64,000 nucleotides of DNA from Candidatus Fusicatenibacter intestinigallinarum. Lineage in GTDB: Bacteria; Bacillota; Clostridia; Lachnospirales; Lachnospiraceae. The notes beneath the pieces are model-generated. The model saw nothing but the letters and a program-made list of their open reading frames with translations. It was not told the origin of the DNA and made no database searches. Position 1 is the stretch's first letter. Every line of letters starts with the position of its first letter. The stretch spans positions 32,916 through 96,915 of the forward strand of contig DWWU01000030.1 of the NCBI GenBank assembly GCA_019119555.1, in the 5' to 3' direction. Both the position numbers and the translations under genes were made by a program. Positions 57,666 to 64,000 of this stretch are shown one piece after another.

Positions 57666-58103
57666 ATGTTAAATGTTGGACGTATTGAAGAAGGGTTTGT
57701 TCTGGACCATATAAAAGCAGGAAAAGCTATGACCATTTATCGTGACCTCGGACTGGACAAGCTGGACTGCACCGTCGCAATCATCAAGAATGCCCGCAGC
57801 AACAAGCTGGGAAAAAAAGATATCATCAAAGTGGAATGCCCGATCGATGATCTGGATCTGGATATCGTCGGCTTTATCGATCACAACATTACCGTCAACA
57901 TTATCAAGGACGGTATTATCACAGAGAAGAGGGAACTTTCCCTGCCGAAGCAGATCGTAAACGTAATCCGGTGCAAAAATCCACGCTGTATCACTTCCGC
58001 CGAGCCGTCTCTGGATCACGTGTTCATCCTTGCCGACCCGGAGCATGAGGTTTACCGCTGTAAATACTGTGAAGAGAAGTATTCCGGCCACCGCAACAAA
58101 TAA
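57666..58103 (+). CDS. pyrI: Aspartate carbamoyltransferase regulatory subunit
   Basis: Regulatory chain of ATCase that binds CTP/ATP and signals to PyrB. 145 residues. N-terminal allosteric nucleotide domain, then the zinc domain with two Cys pairs, RCKNPRC and CKYCEEKY, that contacts PyrB. Start at 57666 after GGAAGGAGAAAA. Ends at a strong terminator. Confidence 0.95.
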   Translation: MLNVGRIEEGFVLDHIKAGKAMTIYRDLGLDKLDCTVAIIKNARSNKLGKKDIIKVECPIDDLDLDIVGFIDHNITVNIIKDGIITEKRELSLPKQIVNVIRCKNPRCITSAEPSLDHVFILADPEHEVYRCKYCEEKYSGHRNK

Positions 58104-58107
58104 AAGC

Positions 58108-58149
58108 AAAGAAAGACTGCCGGCTCAGCCCTGACCGGCAGTCTTTCTT
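58108..58149 (+). terminator. Terminator after pyrI
   Basis: Stem AAAGAAAGACTGCCGG / CCGGCAGTCTTTCTT around an 11-base loop. T-rich second arm. Confidence 0.85.
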
Positions 58150-58173
58150 AATATGAGGAAAGAGAGAATAATT

Positions 58174-59013
58174 ATGTGCAATGCAAAAAGGCGCCAGAAA
58201 CGCCTGGCGGTCATCAATGATTTTACTGGCTTCGGTCGATGCTCCCTGACCGTTTCCATTCCTGTAATTTCCCGGCTCGGCGTTCAGTGCTGTCCGGTTC
58301 CCACCTCCATTTTTTCCAATCACACCGCTTTCCCTTCTTTTTATTTTGAAGATTATACGGAAAAGATGCCCGCGTATATTGCCGAATGGAAAAAGCTCGG
58401 CCTGTCCTTCGACGGGATTCAGATCGGCTTTCTCGGTTCCCACCGGCAGTTTGACGTCGTACAGGATTTCATCCGTTTCTTCCGTTCTTCCGAAACCCTG
58501 GTGCTCCTGGATCCGGTAATGGGCGACAACGGAAAACCTTACGCTCTGTATGACGCCAGGATGCAGACCGCCATGCGGCAGCTGGCGGCGGAGGCCGATG
58601 TTCTCACACCGAATCTGACGGAGGCCTGCATTCTCACCTCTACCCCCTACCGGTCGGAAGGCTGGACCGAGGAAGCGCTCTTTTCCCTTGTCCGTCAGCT
58701 CGCGGCGCTTGGGGCGCAGAAGGTGGTAATCTCCGGCATCCCCATGGGGGAAGATCTTGGAAATGTCCTGCTGGAGCAAGGAAAAGAGCCGCAGATCCTC
58801 TGTTCCCGCAGAGTAGGAACGGAACGCTGCGGAACCGGCGACATTTTTTCCTCAATCCTTGCAGCTGACGCCGTCAACGGAGTTCCCCTGGATGTCTCCG
58901 TCCGTAAGGCAGCCAATTTTATCAGCGAATGCATCCTTGTCACAGAAAACTTCGACACACCTGTGACAGACGGCGTATGTTTTGAGGAGCTTCTGTACAA
59001 ACTTGACCGGTAA
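58174..59013 (+). CDS. Pyridoxal/pyridoxamine kinase-family protein
   Basis: 279 residues of the ribokinase-like vitamin B6 kinase family. Motifs: NDFTGFGRCSLTVSIPV near the start, SIFSNHTAFPSF, LVLLDPVMGDNG with the metal-binding Asp, ADVLTPNLTEAC and the anion-hole segment GTERCGTGDIFSSIL near the end, containing the catalytic Asp. Makes pyridoxal or pyridoxamine 5'-phosphate. The ATG at 58174 has GAGAGA upstream; an ATG 21 bases earlier lacks a ribosome site. A hydroxymethylpyrimidine kinase is the alternative. Confidence 0.85.
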   Translation: MCNAKRRQKRLAVINDFTGFGRCSLTVSIPVISRLGVQCCPVPTSIFSNHTAFPSFYFEDYTEKMPAYIAEWKKLGLSFDGIQIGFLGSHRQFDVVQDFIRFFRSSETLVLLDPVMGDNGKPYALYDARMQTAMRQLAAEADVLTPNLTEACILTSTPYRSEGWTEEALFSLVRQLAALGAQKVVISGIPMGEDLGNVLLEQGKEPQILCSRRVGTERCGTGDIFSSILAADAVNGVPLDVSVRKAANFISECILVTENFDTPVTDGVCFEELLYKLDR

Positions 59014-59052
59014 AACACTTTCCTGTCCTGGGCGGTCGGCAGGCGGAACCAT

Positions 59053-59655
59053 TTAATTTTTCAGTTCAACCTGGCAGCAGGTATACGTTCTTCCCCTGGC
59101 GATCTCCCATTTCAGGCAGTAGGCAGAATACAGAATGCCATTCTCAAAACTTCGTTCCTGCCGCTCTACCCTCAGATTTTCCTGATTCCGGACCAGTACC
59201 TCTGCGCGCTTTCCGTCCGCGTCAATCACTGCGCTCCCTCCCGTGAGCCGGATCGGATAAGGGGAATACAGGGACTCTGTGACTGTTTTTCCATCCTCTG
59301 TCACCGCATATTCATCGAGTACAGTAAAGCTCTCCGTTTCCGGACAGAACTCCACTGTACGGGTCAGAGCCGCCGGTTCCTCCGCCCCGTAGAACAGGAA
59401 TATCACTGCCTTTTCCTCCGTTCCGGCTACGGTTTTCCTGCCGGTAATTTCCTCAGGGACCGTGCCGTTGACTGTCGGTACATTCGCCGTTCCGGAAACC
59501 CATGTTCTTCCCCTGTCGCAAAATCCATAGCTGCCGTTTTTCTCCAGCCAGAGCTCTGTGGCTCCATCGCCGGAAATACAGATTCTGCAGCCGGACGTAT
59601 TTTCCGGAGTGGTATCTTCCATAGCAGTTCCCTTTTTTTTCTCTTCGTACTTCAT
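59053..59655 (-). CDS. Hypothetical protein, beta-rich
   Basis: 200 residues, not recognised. No signal peptide or membrane helix. The sequence is rich in Thr, Glu and Gly and predicted beta strands (TELWLEKNGSYGFCDRGRT, ESFTVLDEYAV, RTYTCCQVEL). The ATG at 59655 has AGGAGGAAAAGCG upstream; 15 earlier codons lack a site. Single gene, convergent with the kinase. Confidence 0.6.
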   Translation of the reverse strand: MKYEEKKKGTAMEDTTPENTSGCRICISGDGATELWLEKNGSYGFCDRGRTWVSGTANVPTVNGTVPEEITGRKTVAGTEEKAVIFLFYGAEEPAALTRTVEFCPETESFTVLDEYAVTEDGKTVTESLYSPYPIRLTGGSAVIDADGKRAEVLVRNQENLRVERQERSFENGILYSAYCLKWEIARGRTYTCCQVELKN

Positions 59656-59797
59656 CGCTTTTCCTCCTGTACTTTTACCACCGTTCAGTCGTATTTTCAC
59701 TCTGCCCTGTCCCTTGCCAAAGACCGAACTGCCAAAGTTTTCTTTTCATTTCCTTTTCTATTGTAAATTAATCTGTGAAATCTGTAAAGAGTATGAA

Positions 59798-59825
59798 AAT
59801 GCACAGACCTGGATGAACTGTAACG
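59798..59825. repeat. Dispersed palindromic repeat, fragment, reverse
   Basis: AATGCACAGACCTGGATGAACTGTAAC reads on the minus strand as right arm GTTACAGTTCATCCAG followed by GTCTGTGCATT, half of the core hairpin. Confidence 0.6.
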
Positions 59826-59869
59826 ATTACCGACAGGCCTTTCATTATTGAACCGCTGTGCGAAAAGCA

Positions 59870-59911
59870 TAAAAAAACAGCGGCCGCAGTGTGTTTTTCA
59901 CCGCTGCTGCA
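59870..59911 (-). terminator. Terminator of the HPr-like gene
   Basis: Minus strand: GCAGCAGCGGTG, A-rich loop, CACACTGCGGCCGCTG and seven T. Stem imperfect. Confidence 0.6.
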
Positions 59912-59933
59912 ACCGCCTTGCTGTCTGCCGTTT

Positions 59934-60161
59934 TTATGCCAGATAAACCTGCAGCTCACTGCAGAGTTCTTCCGGATGTTCTGTATGAATTTTCAGCTGC
60001 ATCATACGTCCGACTGCAACGCTCAGCACACCCAGAATCGATTTTGCATCGATCGTATCGCCCCCTTCACTGAGATCCACATCGAAGGGATATCTGGAAA
60101 CGGTACGGACAAATTTTACTGCATCTTCCTGTGTGGAGAGCAGTATATTCATCGTATTCAC
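59934..60161 (-). CDS. HPr-like protein lacking the active-site histidine
   Basis: 75 residues of the PTS HPr fold. The segment DAKSILGVLSVAVG corresponds to the HPr region around Ser46 (AKS...). The N-terminal loop with the phospho-histidine (GLHARPA) is missing: the protein starts at MNILLSTQEDAVKFV. It cannot carry phosphate from enzyme I, so it could act as a regulatory relative like Crh. The GTG at 60161 follows AAGGAGGACAGAAAA; the ATG nine bases later is too far from the site. Confidence 0.7.
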   Translation of the reverse strand: MNTMNILLSTQEDAVKFVRTVSRYPFDVDLSEGGDTIDAKSILGVLSVAVGRMMQLKIHTEHPEELCSELQVYLA

Positions 60162-60210
60162 TTTTCTGTCCTCCTTGTAGTTCCAGCCCGGTTCATTGCA
60201 AAGCACTTTT

Positions 60211-60253
60211 TCATAGCCGGATGCTGTACCGTCCAGATGGCTGAACGATTGCC
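60211..60253. repeat. Dispersed palindromic repeat, tail plus short form
   Basis: GCCGGATGC tail fragment followed by GTACCGTCCAGATGGCTGAACGATTGCC. Confidence 0.6.
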
Positions 60254-60279
60254 ACCGTCCGGTCATCTGAACTGCTATC

Positions 60280-60308
60280 AGTATACTCACTTTCACGAAA
60301 AATGAAAA
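60280..60308 (-). promoter_or_regulatory. Predicted promoter of the HPr-like gene
   Basis: Minus strand TTTTCA, 17 bases, TATACT. Confidence 0.5.
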
Positions 60309-60327
60309 TGTCTATTTTTACGAAAAA
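60292..60327. promoter_or_regulatory. Direct repeats TTYACGAAAAA in divergent region
   Basis: TTCACGAAAAA at 60292 and TTTACGAAAAA at 60317, 25 bases apart, with a weaker third copy near 60383. They lie between two divergent promoters and could bind a dimeric regulator. Confidence 0.4.
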
Positions 60328-60349
60328 CATGTAAAAAAATATCATCTCC

Positions 60350-60378
60350 TTGCAATTTCTGCTCAATTCATGTAAAAT
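60350..60378 (+). promoter_or_regulatory. Predicted promoter of the AraC-type response regulator
   Basis: TTGCAA, 17-base spacer, TAAAAT. Confidence 0.55.
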
Positions 60379-60390
60379 TCAACTCACGAA

Positions 60391-60477
60391 ACGATTTTCA
60401 ATGATCGGATGCCGCAGCAGTTCAGCTGACTGAGCTGTTGCATCGCACAAAACAGTTCAGATTTCTGGACGATTACG
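60391..60477. repeat. Dispersed palindromic repeat, tail joined to short form
   Basis: ACGATTTTCAATGATCGGATGCC tail (divided: ACGATTTTCAATGATC and GGATGCC) joined to GCAGCAGTTCAGCTGACTGAGCTGTTGC, followed by a further degenerate copy at 60450-60477. The tail-plus-arm junction suggests how the full element ends. Confidence 0.6.
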
Positions 60478-60500
60478 ATACTCCCAGAAGGAGGAACCTT

Positions 60501-61382
60501 ATGATTCGTCTGCTGATCGCTGATGATGAGCCGCTGGTTCAGGCCGGCGTAAAATCCATGCTGGAATGGTCTTCCCATGGAATCGAAATCTGCGGTATAT
60601 GCTCCAACGGGTCAGAAGCCCTGGAGATGATCGGGCGTTTCCGTCCGGAGATCGTTATCTCCGACATCTGGATGCCCGAAATGGACGGGCTGACACTGCT
60701 GAAAACCTGCCGGAACTGTTATGGAGACCTTCCCGTCTTTCTCATGCTGACCGGTCACAAGGATTTCGGGTGCGCCAGAAAAGCCATCCACTACGGCGCA
60801 GCCGAATATATCCTGAAGCAGGAACTGACTGCTCAATCGCTGGAACACGCCGTCCGAAGCGCCCTGCAGAGAGTAAAAAATCTGCAGCAGACCCGTGATA
60901 TGGTGTCCGCCTGTCTCACTCTCCTGAGGAAAGGAAACGAGGACAGAAAAGATTTCACATCCGCGGAAAATCCCGCAGGAAAAAAACGGCACAGAAACGT
61001 CATCGACCGAATTCAGAAATATATGCAGGAAAACTGTACCGGGAAGCTGACGCTCAGAGAGACGGCTTCCGCCTTCGGACTCAGCCCCAATTACCTGAGC
61101 GCTCTGTTCACGAAAAGCTGTGGTTACAGCTTTACAGAATATCGGAATCATATTAAAATTGAAGAGGCAAAAAGAATGCTGGATACCGGCGGCATGAAGA
61201 TTTATGAGGTTGCAGAATACCTTGGATTTGACAGTGCGTTCTATTTCAGTAAGGTATTCAAAAAAACGGAGGGCATTTCCCCGAGGGAATACCTGCGCGG
61301 GTTCTCCTCCGATAAATCCGGACGCCGGGAATATACGGGCAGGCCTGCCCCTCTGGCCCGCTGCCCACAGGAAGAATTATGA
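60501..61382 (+). CDS. AraC-type response regulator (YesN-like)
   Basis: 293 residues. Receiver domain with IADDEPLVQ, phospho-acceptor Asp in EIVISDIWMPEMDG and LTGHKDFGCARKAI. After a linker of about 50 residues, an AraC double HTH starts near residue 175: LTLRETASAFGLSPNYLSALF and YEVAEYLGFDSAFYFSKVFKK. Activates sugar or envelope genes in such families. No histidine kinase lies adjacent, so its partner is encoded elsewhere. Start at 60501 with AGAAGGAGG. Confidence 0.92.
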   Translation: MIRLLIADDEPLVQAGVKSMLEWSSHGIEICGICSNGSEALEMIGRFRPEIVISDIWMPEMDGLTLLKTCRNCYGDLPVFLMLTGHKDFGCARKAIHYGAAEYILKQELTAQSLEHAVRSALQRVKNLQQTRDMVSACLTLLRKGNEDRKDFTSAENPAGKKRHRNVIDRIQKYMQENCTGKLTLRETASAFGLSPNYLSALFTKSCGYSFTEYRNHIKIEEAKRMLDTGGMKIYEVAEYLGFDSAFYFSKVFKKTEGISPREYLRGFSSDKSGRREYTGRPAPLARCPQEEL

Positions 61383-61399
61383 CTGGAGTGTAGATAAGC

Positions 61400-62551
61400 A
61401 TGAACAAAAAAGAAATCAGTGAAATCAAAAAACTTTTTACCACTTCCCGCTGTGCTTTGACACGGATCTGCGGATGTTATGTGGATGCGGAAAAAAATCA
61501 GAAAACAAAGCTGAAAGAGGCCTTTCTCTCCCTTCCGGAAGAGGAAATGTTTAAATACTTCAATATTTTCCGGAAAACGCTTTCGGGAACTCTCGGAAAG
61601 AATCTCGTCCAGATGGAATTTCCGCTGGAACAGGAAGCCCCCGGCGGCACCCAGGAATTTCTTCTGCAGCTTCGCAATTCACAGCTGAAAGATGACGCCC
61701 TGATCGAAGAATTTTACCAGAAAGTTATCGAGAACTACATAAACCCGGAAAACTACTATATCATACTGATTCACGGTGCCTATGACATCCCCGCCAAAGG
61801 CTCCGACAATCTTGAGATGGACGACGCATCCGACTATGTCTATGAATTTCTGCTATGCAGCATCTGTCCCGTGAAGCTGTCCAAACCGGGACTCCACTAT
61901 AACCCGGATGCAAACATTATCGAAAACCTGATTCAGGACTGGATCGTAGAAGCGCCGGACGTCGGATTCCTGTTCCCTGCGTTCACGGATCGGAATACAG
62001 ATATTCATAATCTGATGTATTATTCCAAAAAACCGGATGTGATTCAGACAGATATCATCAACACTCTGCTGGGATGCCGGACTCCTCTTTCTGCCAGATC
62101 GCAGAAGGAAACCTTTCAGACGATCATCGAAGAAACCCTGGACAATTCCTGCGATTTTGAAACCGTCATGGCCATACAGGACACGCTGAATGAGATGATT
62201 GAAGAAAGGAAAGAGGATCCGGAACCGGTTGTTCTTGACAAATATGAGGTAAAACGTCTTCTGGCGGACAGCGGCGTTGAGAACGAAAAGCTGGAAGAGT
62301 TCGACGAGCTTTATGAATCTGTCGTCGCCGACGACAACGCAGGTTTTGTCGCTTCCAACGTAACCAGCACCCGCGCCTGTGAAATCCGCACACCTGATGT
62401 TATTATCAAAGTCAGCCCGGAAAAGACACAGCTGATCGAAAGCAAGATTATCGACGGAATTCCTTACCTTCTGATTCAGGCCACCGACCAGGTGGAGATC
62501 AATGGAATTTCCGTCCGTCCTCCGAAACCGGACGAACGTTCAGAGGACTGA
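61400..62551 (+). CDS. DUF4317-family protein
   Basis: 383 residues, no known function. No signal peptide or membrane helix, so probably cytoplasmic. The N-terminus is conserved in the family (KKEISEIKKLFTTSRCALTRICGCYVD). It is Asp/Glu-rich with long helices (YEVKRLLADSGVENEKLEEFDELYE). Starts 17 bases after the AraC-type regulator, hence probably one transcript. The TAACATG-type start has a TGGAGTG site upstream. Family is common in Lachnospiraceae. Confidence 0.8.
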   Translation: MNKKEISEIKKLFTTSRCALTRICGCYVDAEKNQKTKLKEAFLSLPEEEMFKYFNIFRKTLSGTLGKNLVQMEFPLEQEAPGGTQEFLLQLRNSQLKDDALIEEFYQKVIENYINPENYYIILIHGAYDIPAKGSDNLEMDDASDYVYEFLLCSICPVKLSKPGLHYNPDANIIENLIQDWIVEAPDVGFLFPAFTDRNTDIHNLMYYSKKPDVIQTDIINTLLGCRTPLSARSQKETFQTIIEETLDNSCDFETVMAIQDTLNEMIEERKEDPEPVVLDKYEVKRLLADSGVENEKLEEFDELYESVVADDNAGFVASNVTSTRACEIRTPDVIIKVSPEKTQLIESKIIDGIPYLLIQATDQVEINGISVRPPKPDERSED

Positions 62552-62573
62552 ACTGCCGGGAGACGTTGCCGTG

Positions 62574-62642
62574 CTCCGTCAGGTCTGTGCATTTTCTGCA
62601 CAGACCGTATGAAGAAAACACGATGCCTGCAGCAGCACCCGG
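62574..62642. repeat. Dispersed palindromic repeat, long form
   Basis: CTCCGTCAGGTCTGTGCATT, TTCTGCACAGACC, linker GTATGAAGAAAACACGATG and CCTGCAGCAGCACCCGG. Sits between convergent genes, 22 bases after the DUF4317 stop codon. A weak CCCGG/CCGGG hairpin (62638-62654) followed by four T may terminate transcription. Confidence 0.72.
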
Positions 62643-62666
62643 CTCACCACCGGGCGATTTTCGCAC

Positions 62667-63740
62667 TTAAAACACGTACATCATTTTATGCCACACGGCG
62701 CCGCCGTGTACGGAATCGGATACCTCGATATAGCGGTATCCGATTTTCTGATAAAAGGGAATCATATGCTCCTTGCAGGTAAGCACAACCGCCTTCTTTC
62801 CCCGCTCCCGGGCGCTCTCCACCATATGACGCATGAGGGCCTCTCCGATCCCTTGTTTCTGATATTCCGGGGAAACGTCAAGCCCGAAGATCATCTGATA
62901 CGGCCCGTCCGGACGGTGAAGGGAAGCGTCATGGTACAGTTCATCTGCAAGGTGATCCGTATCGGCACAGCATCCGTTGCAGAATCCGGCCAGTTTGCCG
63001 TCCTCCGTCTCAGCGACAAAAAAACTGTCTCTGCAGGTCCTGTATCTCTGTCGGAAGTCCTCATAACCGGCGGCTTCCGCCTCCGGAAAGCAGCGGGCTT
63101 CGATCTCAGCAATTGCTTTCAGATCTTCTTCTCTGGCCGGACGGATCCTCCATCCGGTCAGAGCGCCGTCCTTTCCGAAGGTTTTCAGCCGATGATAAAC
63201 TTCTGCCGCCGGCAGTCCCACCACATTGTTGTAATCTCCGTGGATTTCTCTGACATACGCTGCAAAACGTCCCTGAATCCCATAGGCCCCCGCTTTGTCC
63301 ATCGGCTCTCCTGTCGCAATATATTCCTCAATCTCCTGGTCGTTGACCGGATAAAAGGTCACATCCGTACACACATGAAACGTTTCCCGAAGCGTCTTTC
63401 CCGCTTTCTTCTCCATCAGCGTCACACCGGTAAATACCTGATGCGTCCGTCCCTGAAGCATCTGTAGCATCCGGAACGCCTTCTCCTTATCCTTCGGTTT
63501 GCCGAGAATCTGTCCTTCATAAGCCACTACTGTGTCCGCGCCCAGGACAATGGTCTCTTCCGGCTCCTTTTCCAGCACATCCGCGCATTTTCTGGCGGAA
63601 AGTTCTTCCACAACATGGGACGGAATTGATGATGTGACAGTTTCATCCACCCGGGATGGCCGCACGCGGTAAGAAATACCGATCTGTTCCAGAAGCTGCT
63701 GCCTTCTCGGCGACGCAGATGCAAGTACGAGTTCTCTCAT
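62667..63740 (-). CDS. Maf nucleotide pyrophosphatase fused to GNAT acetyltransferase
   Basis: 357 residues, about twice a normal Maf. Residues 1-190 are a complete Maf domain: LASASPRRQQLL, LGADTVVAYEGQILGKP, the catalytic pocket around the GADT segment, and GDYNNVVGLP. It hydrolyses non-canonical or methylated NTPs. From about 200 a GNAT acetyltransferase follows, WRIRPAREEDLKAIAEIEARCF, the acetyl-CoA loop SPEYQKQGIGEALMRHM and FYQKIGYRYIE. Start ATG at 63740 with an AGAGAGGTAATAAA site. No frameshift; a true fusion. Confidence 0.9.
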   Translation of the reverse strand: MRELVLASASPRRQQLLEQIGISYRVRPSRVDETVTSSIPSHVVEELSARKCADVLEKEPEETIVLGADTVVAYEGQILGKPKDKEKAFRMLQMLQGRTHQVFTGVTLMEKKAGKTLRETFHVCTDVTFYPVNDQEIEEYIATGEPMDKAGAYGIQGRFAAYVREIHGDYNNVVGLPAAEVYHRLKTFGKDGALTGWRIRPAREEDLKAIAEIEARCFPEAEAAGYEDFRQRYRTCRDSFFVAETEDGKLAGFCNGCCADTDHLADELYHDASLHRPDGPYQMIFGLDVSPEYQKQGIGEALMRHMVESARERGKKAVVLTCKEHMIPFYQKIGYRYIEVSDSVHGGAVWHKMMYVF

Positions 63741-63877
63741 TTTATTACCTCTCTTTCCGGTCGGCAGCCGTGGAATCAGCTACCTGCATATAGCAAAAAC
63801 TGCCGGAAACGAACGGAGGTGTCTTCCCCCCTTTCGTCACGGCAGCCATGGTTTTTCTTCAGCATATCTGCGAAGCA

Positions 63878-64000
63878 GAACGATAAGCCGGGTTATGTCT
63901 CGTGTAATCATCTATCCAGTGACACTGTCGCCAGTGCCCTCCAGCGACCAACCTGAAAACGTGACGGGCCGCCACATGGTTTTCTATTCGGTCTTGCTTC
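63878..64000 (-). ncRNA. rnpB: RNase P RNA, 3' part (continues beyond window)
   Basis: On the minus strand the conserved 3' region of bacterial RNase P RNA: a GACCGAATAG segment near the window end, GGCGGCCCGTCACGT, and the terminal ACATAACCCGGCTTAT pairing region. The 5' half lies outside the window. A small hairpin TCTGC-TTC-GCAGA follows immediately after the 3' end. Confidence 0.85.

Overview
The window looks like a chromosomal segment of an anaerobic, spore-forming Firmicute of the Lachnospiraceae type. GC content is about 50 percent. It carries class III (oxygen-sensitive) ribonucleotide reductase, clostridial-type metabolic genes, a BclA-like collagen protein, choline-binding-type cell-wall repeats, consensus AGGAGG ribosome binding sites and a partial RNase P RNA. 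No phage, plasmid or intact insertion sequence is visible; almost everything is housekeeping plus a few accessory operons. Species identity cannot be read from the sequence alone.

Layout. 1-3.2 kb: nrdG (cut by the window edge) and nrdD with a fused glutaredoxin-like tail. 3.3-6.7 kb (-): queH, argH, asd. 7.0-8.6 kb (+): ABC ATPase and permease without a substrate-binding protein. 8.6-14.9 kb (-): membrane-anchored propeller-like protein, citrate synthase, a gene-poor 0.96 kb gap with a broken ORF, a secreted ComEC-like metallo-beta-lactamase-fold protein, tRNA-Thr, a phosphoesterase. 15.2-17.3 kb (+): purC and an M24 peptidase. 17.5-20.2 kb (-): copper ATPase with a CsoR operator. 20.5-24.7 kb (-): four-gene sugar oxidoreductase/epimerase operon. 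24.9-29.8 kb (-): HAD phosphatase, parE, parC. 30.1 kb: tRNA-Glu. 30.5-32.3 kb (-): csoR, copZ, pepT. 32.4-33.1 kb (-): divergent ureohydrolase. 33.2-39.3 kb (-): VanRS-like two-component system with a large exported protein and an ABC exporter. 39.5-46.5 kb (-): rRNA methyltransferase, nucleotidyltransferase, collagen-like protein, glycosyltransferase, ABC-F, YitT protein. 46.6 kb (+): MerR regulator. 47.5-53.8 kb (-): pheA, DUF815, ppx, ppk1 operon. 54.0-56.4 kb (-): second secreted MBL protein carrying cell-wall repeats. 56.7-62.6 kb: pyrB-pyrI, pyridoxal-type kinase, a hypothetical gene, a degenerate HPr, an AraC-type response regulator, DUF4317. 62.7-64 kb (-): Maf-GNAT fusion and the 3' part of rnpB.

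Three themes connect the genes. First, copper: two CsoR-type palindromes sit just downstream of two good promoters, one for csoR-copZ-pepT and one for copA, 12 kb apart. Second, regulation can be read directly at several promoters, above all the 19-bp-spacer MerR promoter between the MerR and YitT genes. Third, and most unusual, at least 22 copies of a non-coding palindromic repeat lie between genes. It exists as a short 28-bp form (two fused inverted arms) and a longer form with internal hairpins, and it is often placed within a few tens of bases of a stop codon. This looks like a REP/MITE-like family specific to this lineage and is the most novel signal seen here.
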